Assembly (NCBI GenBank): GCA_045599345.1
Contig: JAZRVV010000023.1
Coordinates: 1-10,082, forward strand
Direction: 5' to 3'
Length of the DNA: 10,082 nucleotides
DNA from: UBA1227 sp045599345
Lineage (GTDB): Bacteria > Bacillota > Clostridia > Oscillospirales > Acutalibacteraceae
A model generated the notes under the pieces. The model worked only from the letters and a program-made list of their open reading frames with translations. It ran no database searches and was not told the origin of the DNA. A program made the position numbers and the translations under genes. Shown one piece after another: positions 1 through 6,508 of this stretch (the stretch's first letter is position 1; every line of letters starts with the position of its first letter).

Positions 1-360
<360 letters not shown>

Positions 361-566
361 TTGTATCAACACGGCTTTCGCCGTACTAATCATTTTCAGA
401 GCTTTAATTCGCTCATTCGTCATTGCTGACTTAAAATTTCACAGTTGTTTAACCGGAAATTACTGCTGCAAGTTTTTCTAAACTTACAAAAAAATTTCAG
501 GGTCCATTTCTAGTTTGTCGTTGTTTAATTTTCAAGGTACATCCTGCGCTCCCAATTTGCGAGCGC
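361..566 (-). other. rRNA operon leader (precursor 16S 5' region)
   Basis: This is the transcribed leader between the likely start point near 566 and mature 16S. On the minus strand it contains, in order, a segment resembling the boxA-type antitermination and processing motif of Firmicutes rRNA spacers (CTTGAAAATTAAACAAC, 521-537), a 6-bp AAGTTT/AAACTT stem with a 4-nt loop (470-485), and a hairpin with a GAAA tetraloop (ACGGCGAAAGCCGT, 371-384) about 10 nt before 16S. Leaders like this normally pair with the 16S 3' flank for RNase III processing and carry the antitermination signal. The pairing partner is outside the window, so the processing stem cannot be confirmed. Confidence 0.7.
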
Positions 567-594
567 TCGATTACTATATCACAATCGAGCGCTC
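561..594. repeat. Perfect 12-bp inverted repeat around the rRNA -10 box
   Basis: GAGCGCTCGATT (561-572) and AATCGAGCGCTC (583-594) are perfect reverse complements separated by 10 nt. The loop (573-582) contains the rRNA promoter -10 hexamer. Each arm contains the self-complementary octamer GAGCGCTC, so there are two identical small palindromes 26 bp apart, one on each side of the -10. A further half-match, GCGCTC, lies at 545-550. These GC-rich blocks stand out in an AT-rich region. The predicted start point falls inside the downstream arm, so transcripts from this promoter cannot form the hairpin; it would act as DNA, or in read-through RNA. Confidence 0.85.
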
Positions 595-632
595 TGTGTC
601 AACAACTATTTTTAATTTTTTAAAAAAATTTT
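573..632 (-). promoter_or_regulatory. rRNA operon promoter with UP-like element
   Basis: On the minus strand a consensus -35 TTGACA (597-602) is followed after 18 bp by TATAGT (573-578), 5 of 6 matches to the sigma-A -10. Upstream at 616-632 the sequence AAAATTTTTTTAAAAAA fits the E. coli UP-element consensus (AAAWWTWTTTTNNNAAA) at every position, although it sits roughly 7 bp further from the -35 than the canonical location. Start is predicted near 566. The region between -10 and start is GC-rich, as in many stringently controlled stable-RNA promoters. No second tandem promoter was found in the 280 bp between the upstream gene and 16S. Confidence 0.85.
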
Positions 633-640
633 CGAACAAC

Positions 641-1846
641 TTATTTTGCGAAGAAATAACGTATAACTAGCTTCTCTTCGTCGGTCGTATATTGTACCGT
701 TGTTGGTGATAAACGATTGGCTGGAGCAACCAATCTATTATTGGATGTTATTATATTATACATACCACCATTCATAAGTCTAGTAAAAGATGAATCCATA
801 ACTGACTTGTCGGTGAATGCAAATTCAATACTGTTATATCCGTTGTTCATTGCTTTAAGCATAGCCTGGCTTATTGCATGCTCAGAAGAGGAATTGAAGA
901 AAGAGAACAACAGTCCTTCGTTCTTGAAATAACTAAAACTCTCTGCAGTACACTCAGACCACACAGCATTATCATCAGCCTTATGCGATGACTCAATGTC
1001 TTTGGTTGAAATGTTAAAGTATACATGGCTTGGCGAATTATCTGGATAATCAACACTGCCAACTACTGCGTAGTCGTCCCATGTTATATCAAGGTTATAG
1101 AATTCGCCATCGATTTTAACAACGTTCCACATATGTCCATCCGCCGAGCCGGCGCCACCTTCGGCTACGCCGATGGCGAGGCGGTTGTATATGCCAAGCT
1201 GGCGCAATAGGTATTGCGCTGTACGCGAGTAACCTTCGCAGTTAGCGCTGCCATCCACAAGCACTCCGTGCATTGTGTAGACCATAGCGCTACCAGATTC
1301 GTTGTACTCGCAGTTTTGTACAAGGTAATCGTGGATATAGAGTTCCTTATCATAATCGGATGTTGCACTTGATGGAACTCCACCCAGGATTTCATCAATC
1401 TTTGCCTGAGCCCTTGCCCAAGATGCATCATAGTCTGAACGAACCATAATGTATTGAGGAACAAAATAATTTACACTACCGATACTAGTCATTGAGCACT
1501 TGTTGCCAAGGAAATAAAGTTCTGGGTTATCGTAAGATAACGCAACATACATTTCCTGGAGTTCTTTGTTTGAAAGCTTTGGAATTACAATCTTGTCTGG
1601 GAATGCTTCATCTGGCTTTGCAAAAAAGGATGCATAGATAATCCTATATGCCAACTGCTCATCGGCGTCTAAATTATTATAATAATACCTATATAATATG
1701 TCATCGTATGCTTCCGGTATTTCATATCCTGAGAGTTTCGCTTTCCTTTCAGCAAGGAAAGTGTCAACTGGCAAGAACATAACACTAAGGAAGCCAGCGA
1801 ACAAAGCTATTGCAACAATAATAGCGATATATTTTACTGCTTTCAT
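641..1846 (-). CDS. Membrane-anchored transglutaminase-like domain protein
   Basis: A 401-residue protein with one N-terminal hydrophobic segment (about 5-27), probably an uncleaved anchor or signal peptide, with the rest outside the cytoplasm. The core carries the transglutaminase/papain-like signature: Cys203 in GSANCEGYSRTAQYLL, His238 in DGHMWNVVKIDG and Asp253 in YNLDITWDD, in the spacing expected for a Cys-His-Asp triad. In bacteria this superfamily includes proteases, peptidases and crosslinking enzymes, often at the envelope; the substrate here is unknown. Residues 30-160 and the last 120 residues match nothing I recognise. The start ATG overlaps the stop of the upstream LCP-like gene (ATGA), so translation is probably coupled, with GAGG about 11 nt upstream as its own weak site. 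The stop lies only 8 bp from the rRNA UP-like element, and no terminator is visible between them. Confidence 0.9.
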   Translation of the reverse strand: MKAVKYIAIIVAIALFAGFLSVMFLPVDTFLAERKAKLSGYEIPEAYDDILYRYYYNNLDADEQLAYRIIYASFFAKPDEAFPDKIVIPKLSNKELQEMYVALSYDNPELYFLGNKCSMTSIGSVNYFVPQYIMVRSDYDASWARAQAKIDEILGGVPSSATSDYDKELYIHDYLVQNCEYNESGSAMVYTMHGVLVDGSANCEGYSRTAQYLLRQLGIYNRLAIGVAEGGAGSADGHMWNVVKIDGEFYNLDITWDDYAVVGSVDYPDNSPSHVYFNISTKDIESSHKADDNAVWSECTAESFSYFKNEGLLFSFFNSSSEHAISQAMLKAMNNGYNSIEFAFTDKSVMDSSFTRLMNGGMYNIITSNNRLVAPANRLSPTTVQYTTDEEKLVIRYFFAK

Positions 1847-2661
1847 TTCTTCTTATCCTCGGTTCCAACAGTAATCTTTAATTTCCCTGATACTGCATCA
1901 GTCATAAAGTTTTGATATTTTGAGAAGTCTACAATTGTAATATCTGTCTGGCAGACATTTGACAACTTAGAGAATACCTCTTCACCGTTCTCAACTGTAG
2001 ACGGAGTCAAAATTTGATTAATATAATCAGCTATTACTGCGCCTTGTTCCTCAAGCTCATGTTCCGTACCATTAAGGCCAAGGAACCTTACATAGTTAAA
2101 GAACAAGTTGCCGTAAAGCGTCTGCTCACCTGTTCTAAGGCTCAATGAGAAATCATCATCAGAATAATCAATTGTATTCTTGAGGTTTATCTCATATCCA
2201 CCAACAATCTGTGCAAACTTTTTATATCCATCCTGAGTTATGAGAACATATCTATCGAGTTTGATATTATTTTTAACTCTAACCTTTTCAAGTATCTCGG
2301 ACGGTTTTGTTGCATCAAGTCCAACTGGTGGTTTAACGCAAGTTACGTTGAAAGACGTGTCTGACGGATCGAGCGTGAGGCAAATCAAGAACAATACTTC
2401 TCGATCCGTTGACGAGCTCGTCGTACCTATGAACAAGAGGCCGGCTTTTTCAGTGTCGCTTGATGCCAGGCGAGTTACATCGCCTTCTTCGACCAAAGCC
2501 TCCTCACGACTTCGCTCCTTGAAATATGTTATCGCAGATGCCGAAGCAACAATGAGCAAAACAGCTACAACGATGATTAAAAAGCGCTTATTTGCCTTGC
2601 GCTCCTGCTTCGAACCACCGAACAATTTTATGTTTTTCTTCTTTCGCTGATAGTTTGCCAC
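1843..2661 (-). CDS. Divergent LytR-CpsA-Psr (LCP)-like membrane protein
   Basis: About 272 residues: a basic cytoplasmic N-terminus, a membrane helix at about 27-45, then an extracytoplasmic domain. The pattern ..DRYVLITQDGYKKFAQIVGGYEI.. (about 136-158) followed by GEQTLYGNLFFNYVRF (about 178-193) matches the core of LCP proteins, which transfer wall teichoic acids and other glycopolymers from lipid carriers to peptidoglycan. Key residues are missing. The usual SIPRD segment reads CVKPP (108-112), the RSDT-like site reads STDR (84-87), and the arginine-rich segment after YVRF reads ELEEQG (202-207). It may therefore be a non-catalytic binding or scaffold protein. Start choice: a GTG at 2670 would overlap the anti-SD match, whereas GTG at 2661 lies 5 nt after a perfect GGAGGTGA (2667-2674). 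It is first in a two-gene unit with the transglutaminase-like protein, overlapping it by 4 bp. Confidence 0.75.
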   Translation of the reverse strand: MANYQRKKKNIKLFGGSKQERKANKRFLIIVVAVLLIVASASAITYFKERSREEALVEEGDVTRLASSDTEKAGLLFIGTTSSSTDREVLFLICLTLDPSDTSFNVTCVKPPVGLDATKPSEILEKVRVKNNIKLDRYVLITQDGYKKFAQIVGGYEINLKNTIDYSDDDFSLSLRTGEQTLYGNLFFNYVRFLGLNGTEHELEEQGAVIADYINQILTPSTVENGEEVFSKLSNVCQTDITIVDFSKYQNFMTDAVSGKLKITVGTEDKKK

Positions 2662-2696
2662 TTCGGTCACCTCCCACGTATTATTTATACCAAAAT

Positions 2697-2725
2697 AGTA
2701 TACGAAAAAAATGCTTGACGGTCAA
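2697..2725 (-). promoter_or_regulatory. Sigma-A promoter of the LCP-like/transglutaminase pair
   Basis: On the minus strand TTGACC (2720-2725), a 17-bp spacer and TATACT (2697-2702) form a near-consensus housekeeping promoter, about 36 bp upstream of the GTG start. Its -35 hexamer shares base 2720 with the -35 of the tRNA promoter on the opposite strand. Confidence 0.8.
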
Positions 2726-2743
2726 CTGAAAGTGTGTTATATT
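2715..2743 (+). promoter_or_regulatory. Sigma-A promoter of the tRNA-Thr/tRNA-Tyr unit
   Basis: TTGACG (2715-2720), a 17-bp spacer and TATATT (2738-2743) are followed by a predicted start near 2750, about 10 nt before tRNA-Thr. The -35 is half of the palindrome TTGACGGTCAA (2715-2725), whose other half is the -35 of the divergent protein-gene promoter. Confidence 0.82.
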
Positions 2744-2760
2744 AACTAAGCGCTTTAAGT

Positions 2761-2836
2761 GCTGGTGTAGCTCAGTTGGTAGAGCAGCTGATTTGTAATC
2801 AGCAGGTCAGGGGTTCAAGTCCGTTCACCAGCTCCA
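2761..2836 (+). tRNA. tRNA-Thr (anticodon TGT)
   Basis: A 76-nt cloverleaf. The acceptor stem GCTGGTG (2761-2767) pairs with CACCAGC (2826-2832), with discriminator T2833 and an encoded CCA (2834-2836). The anticodon stem GCTGA/TCAGC encloses TTTGTAA, with TGT at 2794-2796 reading ACA and probably other ACN codons. The T arm contains GTTCAAGTC. First gene of a two-tRNA unit. Confidence 0.97.
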
Positions 2837-2839
2837 AAC

Positions 2840-2869
2840 AAACCTGCAAGTAATCTTGCTTGCAGGTTT
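2840..2869 (+). other. Hairpin in the spacer between the two tRNAs
   Basis: AAACCTGCAAG (2840-2850) and CTTGCAGGTTT (2859-2869) form a perfect 11-bp stem with an 8-nt loop. The loop permits a competing smaller hairpin, GCAAG(TAAT)CTTGC (2846-2859). Only three U residues follow, so it is a weak terminator at best. A processing signal between the tRNAs, or partial attenuation of tRNA-Tyr, are both possible. Confidence 0.6.
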
Positions 2870-2877
2870 CATATTGT

Positions 2878-2962
2878 GGGAGAGTTCCCGAGTGGCCAAA
2901 GGGGACAGACTGTAAATCTGCTGGCTATGCCTTCGGTGGTTCGAATCCACCCTCTCCCACCA
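2878..2962 (+). tRNA. tRNA-Tyr (anticodon GTA)
   Basis: An 85-nt class II tRNA with a long variable arm. The acceptor GGGAGAG (2878-2884) pairs with CTCTCCC (2952-2958), with discriminator A2959 and encoded CCA (2960-2962). The anticodon loop CTGTAAA carries GTA at 2912-2914. The T arm is GGTGG-TTCGAAT-CCACC. The anticodon stem is ACAGA/TCTGC, so its outermost pair (A2905 and C2921, positions 27 and 43) is an A-C mismatch where Watson-Crick pairing is usual. Everything else is regular, so the gene is probably functional. Confidence 0.96.
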
Positions 2963-2997
2963 AAAAAAGAGTTAGTCTTTCGACTAACTCTTTTTTT
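2963..2997. terminator. Bidirectional intrinsic terminator
   Basis: GAGTTAGTC (2969-2977) and GACTAACTC (2982-2990) form a perfect 9-bp stem with a TTTC loop, followed by seven T (2991-2997) and preceded by a run of A. On the plus strand it ends the tRNA unit directly after tRNA-Tyr. On the minus strand it lies 21 bp past the transporter stop and ends that convergent gene. Confidence 0.93.
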
Positions 2998-3018
2998 ATT
3001 CATTCGAACATTTTTCTA

Positions 3019-4761
3019 TTAAAGAGCATATTTTGTCTTATATGCCTTATATTTTTCCTTGAACTCTTCATTACTCCTTCTATACTGATCTATATTTTGA
3101 TGGGTGTTCAAATTATGCTCTTTTACATCAATAATGCTTCCAGCAATATTTGAACAATGGTCACTTACTCTTTCAAAGTTTGTGAGAAGATCAGACCATA
3201 CAAAGCCCGCCTCAACAGAACACCTACCCTCTTGCATACGTAGGATATGGCTTGTGCGCAACTTTTCTTTTAAGCCATCAACAACCTGCTCAAGTGGTTC
3301 AACCTTTTCTGCAGCCTCAATATCATTTTCAACAAAAGCTTGAAGAGACAAGCTTACTACCTCTTCAACAGCAGAGGAAATAACATCATATTCACGTAGC
3401 GCCTCTTCGCTAAGAGTGAGGCCTTTACTTCGAAGCTCTTCGGCAGAATCTAAAATATTTACCGCGTGGTCAGATATTCTTTCAAAGTCTCCTATTATCT
3501 TAAGAAGCTCAGTTGTCTCCTCACCTTCACTTTCACCAAGTTGCTTTGATGCAATCTTAATTAGATATGTTCCTATCATATCCTCATATTTATCGCATTT
3601 ATCTTCATTCTTTCGAATTATTTCAGCTGCTTTTGGGGAATATGAAACCACAGAAGACAAAGCTTCCTTAATTGCTGTCGTAGCATATGAAGCCATTATC
3701 GATGTAACTTCACGGCTTTGCTTTATTGCAAGAAGTGGAGTTACCAAAAGTCTATCATCAAGGCTTACTGTTTCCTCTTCAACTTTCGCATCTGGAACAA
3801 TCCTGATAGCTAGTTTAACAAGCGCGCTTGATACAGGAAGTAAAAGTGCAGTGGAAAGAACTTTAAACGCTGTATTTACAATAGCTATTCCAACTAAGGA
3901 AGCTGAAGCATTCAATATTGCAGGAGCAAATATTAATCTGATAAGTGAATAAATGATCAACCAAAATACAGCACCTATTATATTAAAAAGTAAATGGACA
4001 ACTGCTGCACGCTTTGCATCCTTTTTAGCTCCAATGCTTGAAAGCATCGCCGTTACACATGTGCCTATCGCATCGCCCATTACAATTGGGATTGCCGCAC
4101 CATATGAAACGGCACCAGTTGCTGCAAGCGCCTGCAAAATACCTACGGACGCAGAACTTGACTGAATTACTGCCGTTAGAAGTGCACCTACTAGCAATCC
4201 AAGTACTGGGTTTTGGAACATAATAAACAAATGTGTAAATGCAGGTATTTCACTGAGCCCAGAAACAGCATCAGTCATTGTCTCCATGCCAAACATTAAA
4301 GTCGCAAATCCAAGAAGAATCATTCCTGTATCCTTTTTGGATTCTTTCTTTATAAACATGTAAAGAATTATACCGATAAAAGCAAGGACAGGAGTAAATG
4401 CAGATGGCTTTAAAAGACGCACCCATGTACTGTTTCCGTCAATTCCGCCAAGAGAGAGAATCCAACCGGTTATTGTGGTCCCAACATTTGCGCCCATGAT
4501 AACATTAGCCGCCTGAGCAAGCGTCATAATACCCGAATTTACAAAGCCAACCACCATAACAGTAGTTGCGGAAGAACTCTGTATAACAGATGTTACACCA
4601 CATCCAGTTAAAAATCCTTTTGTTTTACTGGTAGTTAATTTTGATAGAACCGCATGAAGTCTTCCGCCAGCTCTACGTTCTAAAGCTTGACCCATAAGGC
4701 TCATTCCAAAAAGAAATAAGCACAGACCTCCTATCAAAGTTAAAAAATTAAAAATGTCCAT
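3019..4761 (-). CDS. Na+/phosphate cotransporter family protein with C-terminal PhoU-like repeats
   Basis: A 580-residue membrane protein. The N-terminal half has the two inverted halves of the NptA/PNaS symporter family: QSSSATT at 61-67 with GANVGTT at 90-96, and QSSSAS at 200-205 with GDAIGT at 229-234, each among hydrophobic helices up to about 320. The family uses a sodium gradient to move phosphate. The cytoplasmic C-terminal part (about 345-560) is helical and has two PhoU-type motifs, FERISDH (426-432) and FERVSDH (529-535), of the kind that bind metal in PhoU. This may let the transporter sense or signal phosphate status. The start ATG lies 11 nt after AGGAG (4773-4777). The gene follows the PhoR-like kinase gene by 86 bp and has its own candidate Pho-box promoter. 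Function is inferred from family; whether it imports or exports phosphate cannot be read from sequence. Confidence 0.92.
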   Translation of the reverse strand: MDIFNFLTLIGGLCLFLFGMSLMGQALERRAGGRLHAVLSKLTTSKTKGFLTGCGVTSVIQSSSATTVMVVGFVNSGIMTLAQAANVIMGANVGTTITGWILSLGGIDGNSTWVRLLKPSAFTPVLAFIGIILYMFIKKESKKDTGMILLGFATLMFGMETMTDAVSGLSEIPAFTHLFIMFQNPVLGLLVGALLTAVIQSSSASVGILQALAATGAVSYGAAIPIVMGDAIGTCVTAMLSSIGAKKDAKRAAVVHLLFNIIGAVFWLIIYSLIRLIFAPAILNASASLVGIAIVNTAFKVLSTALLLPVSSALVKLAIRIVPDAKVEEETVSLDDRLLVTPLLAIKQSREVTSIMASYATTAIKEALSSVVSYSPKAAEIIRKNEDKCDKYEDMIGTYLIKIASKQLGESEGEETTELLKIIGDFERISDHAVNILDSAEELRSKGLTLSEEALREYDVISSAVEEVVSLSLQAFVENDIEAAEKVEPLEQVVDGLKEKLRTSHILRMQEGRCSVEAGFVWSDLLTNFERVSDHCSNIAGSIIDVKEHNLNTHQNIDQYRRSNEEFKEKYKAYKTKYAL

Positions 4762-4788
4762 TTATCATTTCACTCCTTTTATAGAGTA

Positions 4789-4842
4789 AATATAACAAAT
4801 GGACATCAAATCAAATATAAAGCAATGTAAAATCTAAGTAAA
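4789..4842 (-). promoter_or_regulatory. Candidate Pho-regulated promoter of the phosphate transporter
   Basis: On the minus strand, TTTACT (4837-4842) and TTTACA (4826-4831) are direct repeats with a 5-nt spacer, an 11-bp period. In phase downstream are weaker hexamers, TTATAT (4815-4820) and TTGATG (4804-4809). A TATATT -10 candidate (4789-4794) starts 31 nt after the repeat pair, and no good -35 is present, as expected for an activator-dependent promoter. Bacillus PhoP boxes are TT(A/C/T)ACA direct repeats with about 5-nt spacers. Assignment to PhoP here is inference, supported by the same layout upstream of the regulator gene. Confidence 0.55.
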
Positions 4843-4847
4843 CTATA

Positions 4848-6503
4848 CTAAATTGGAAATAAAATTTTAATTTCTGTTCCATAGCCTATCTTACTTGTAA
4901 CTTCAATTTCTGCATTATGTATTATTGCAGCATGTTTTACAATTGATAAGCCTAGGCCCGTGCCGCCGACATCTCTCGAATGGCTTTTATCAACTCGATA
5001 AAATCTCTCGAAGATTCTTGACTGCTCTTCAGCTGGTATTCCAATACCAGTATCGCTAACAGCCAGCACTGCCTTATCACCGTCTCTTGAAACATTAACC
5101 TTAACAGAGCCGCCCTCACAGTTATATTTGATTGCATTATCACAAAGGTTATAAACAATTTCAGAAACAAGTTCTGGGAAAGCTTTTATCACTACTTCTT
5201 CACCTGTCAAAGTGAATTCAATTTTATTCTTCTCGGCAACAGGTAATAGATTTCTATGCGTAAGCTCAGCTATCTCATAGAGATTGGTATCTTTCTTATC
5301 ATAATCTATTCCACCTTCATCGAGATGTGAGAGCTTTATTATATCGTCAATCAAGGTAATCATTCTTCTTGCTTCAGAAAAAATACGTTCAGAGAATACT
5401 TTTACATCCGCTGATTTAACCATACCGTTGGCAAGAAGTTCGGCGCTTCCAGAAATATTTTGCAAAGGCGTCTTAAGTTCATGAGAAACATTTGCAGTAA
5501 ACTCTTTACGAACCCTTTCTAATTCCTCTTTTTCAGTTATATCAAAGATGATCATTGCAATTCCCGCAACCTTGTCATCCGTCTTGATAGGGCTTGCATC
5601 AATCTGATAATTGGTGCCGTTTATTGGAACTATTTTTTCGACGTATTCTCCTGTTGCGGCAATTCTCAAGAGTTCTTGAATTTCTAGAGTATTATTAAAT
5701 AAAAGCAAGTCCTTTCCAATACTTACTTTGCCCATTCCAAGAATTTTACTTGCGGAATTATTGATGCTTAATACTGCTCCCGTATCATTTAAAAGAACAA
5801 TTCCTTCTCGCATATTAGAGGTTGCAGTTTCAAACTCCTCTTTCCTACGATTAAGTTCTGCTTCTTGTGCTTTCAGCTGTTCCTTCTGCAAAGAAATATG
5901 AGAAAGCAAAGGTGAGAGTTCCTCATACGTATCTTTAGGCTCAGCATCCTCTAACTGCAACTCATTTAAAGGCTTAACAATCCTTTCAGAAAGCCTATAT
6001 GCAAGGAGCAAAGCTATAACGATTGCTACAACCACAACTATCCCGATTGGCTGAATCATATTAATTAAAAGCGCCCACCAAGATAAATGAATAGTTGACA
6101 AGCGAAGTATAGAACCATCCGAGAGTTTCTCTGCGCAATAAAGTTGACGCTCCATCAAAGTTGTAGAATATCTTGAGCTCTCTCCCTTTCCTTTAACAAT
6201 GGCATCCTGAATTTCTTCACGTTCAAGATGGTTTTCCATTTCATTACTTTTAACCTTGTTATCATATATTACTGTTCCATCCGATGATATGTACGTAATA
6301 CGATAATCACCATTTGAAATGGACTTTAGATATTCTATTCCGCTACGTTCAACGGCCTCAGAGACAATCCTTGTCTCAGCTTGAAGCTGGTTCATCTGGT
6401 TACTTGAGAAATACTCATATAAAACACCAATGACAAGTACAAGTGTGGCCAAAAGAACTCCAAATATCGCATAACATATCGACTTAAAAATCTGTTTTTT
6501 CAT
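4848..6503 (-). CDS. phoR: PhoR-like sensor histidine kinase
   Basis: A 551-residue kinase: membrane helix about 7-29, an extracytoplasmic loop of roughly 115 residues, a second helix about 144-169, a coiled linker, a PAS-like domain about 230-325, then the transmitter. The H-box ANVSHELKTPLQ places the phosphorylated His at 341. The N-box is DNAIKYN (Asn456), and the ATP-lid glycine motifs are DTGIGIP (484-490) and GGTGLGLS (513-520). This order is typical of Gram-positive PhoR/WalK-type kinases. The downstream phosphate transporter and the Pho-box-like repeats favour PhoR, though another ligand is possible. Start: the frame extends to 6560, but that would overlap the regulator by 52 bp. ATG at 6503, 8 nt after GGAG and 5 nt after the regulator stop, is best; ATG at 6509 overlapping that stop is the alternative. 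Confidence 0.9.
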   Translation of the reverse strand: MKKQIFKSICYAIFGVLLATLVLVIGVLYEYFSSNQMNQLQAETRIVSEAVERSGIEYLKSISNGDYRITYISSDGTVIYDNKVKSNEMENHLEREEIQDAIVKGKGESSRYSTTLMERQLYCAEKLSDGSILRLSTIHLSWWALLINMIQPIGIVVVVAIVIALLLAYRLSERIVKPLNELQLEDAEPKDTYEELSPLLSHISLQKEQLKAQEAELNRRKEEFETATSNMREGIVLLNDTGAVLSINNSASKILGMGKVSIGKDLLLFNNTLEIQELLRIAATGEYVEKIVPINGTNYQIDASPIKTDDKVAGIAMIIFDITEKEELERVRKEFTANVSHELKTPLQNISGSAELLANGMVKSADVKVFSERIFSEARRMITLIDDIIKLSHLDEGGIDYDKKDTNLYEIAELTHRNLLPVAEKNKIEFTLTGEEVVIKAFPELVSEIVYNLCDNAIKYNCEGGSVKVNVSRDGDKAVLAVSDTGIGIPAEEQSRIFERFYRVDKSHSRDVGGTGLGLSIVKHAAIIHNAEIEVTSKIGYGTEIKILFPI

Positions 6504-6508
6504 CAGCA

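Noticed and set aside
2240..2650. 136-codon plus-strand frame
   Set aside because: Antisense to the LCP-like coding sequence, with no ribosome binding site and a low-complexity end; a shadow frame.
2662..2670. GTG at 2670 as the start of the LCP-like gene
   Set aside because: It overlaps the best anti-SD match (GGAGGTGA, 2667-2674) and has no site of its own; GTG at 2661 has ideal spacing.
3416..4165. Plus-strand frames of 178 and 70 codons
   Set aside because: They mirror the transporter gene, whose family motifs fix the coding strand as minus.
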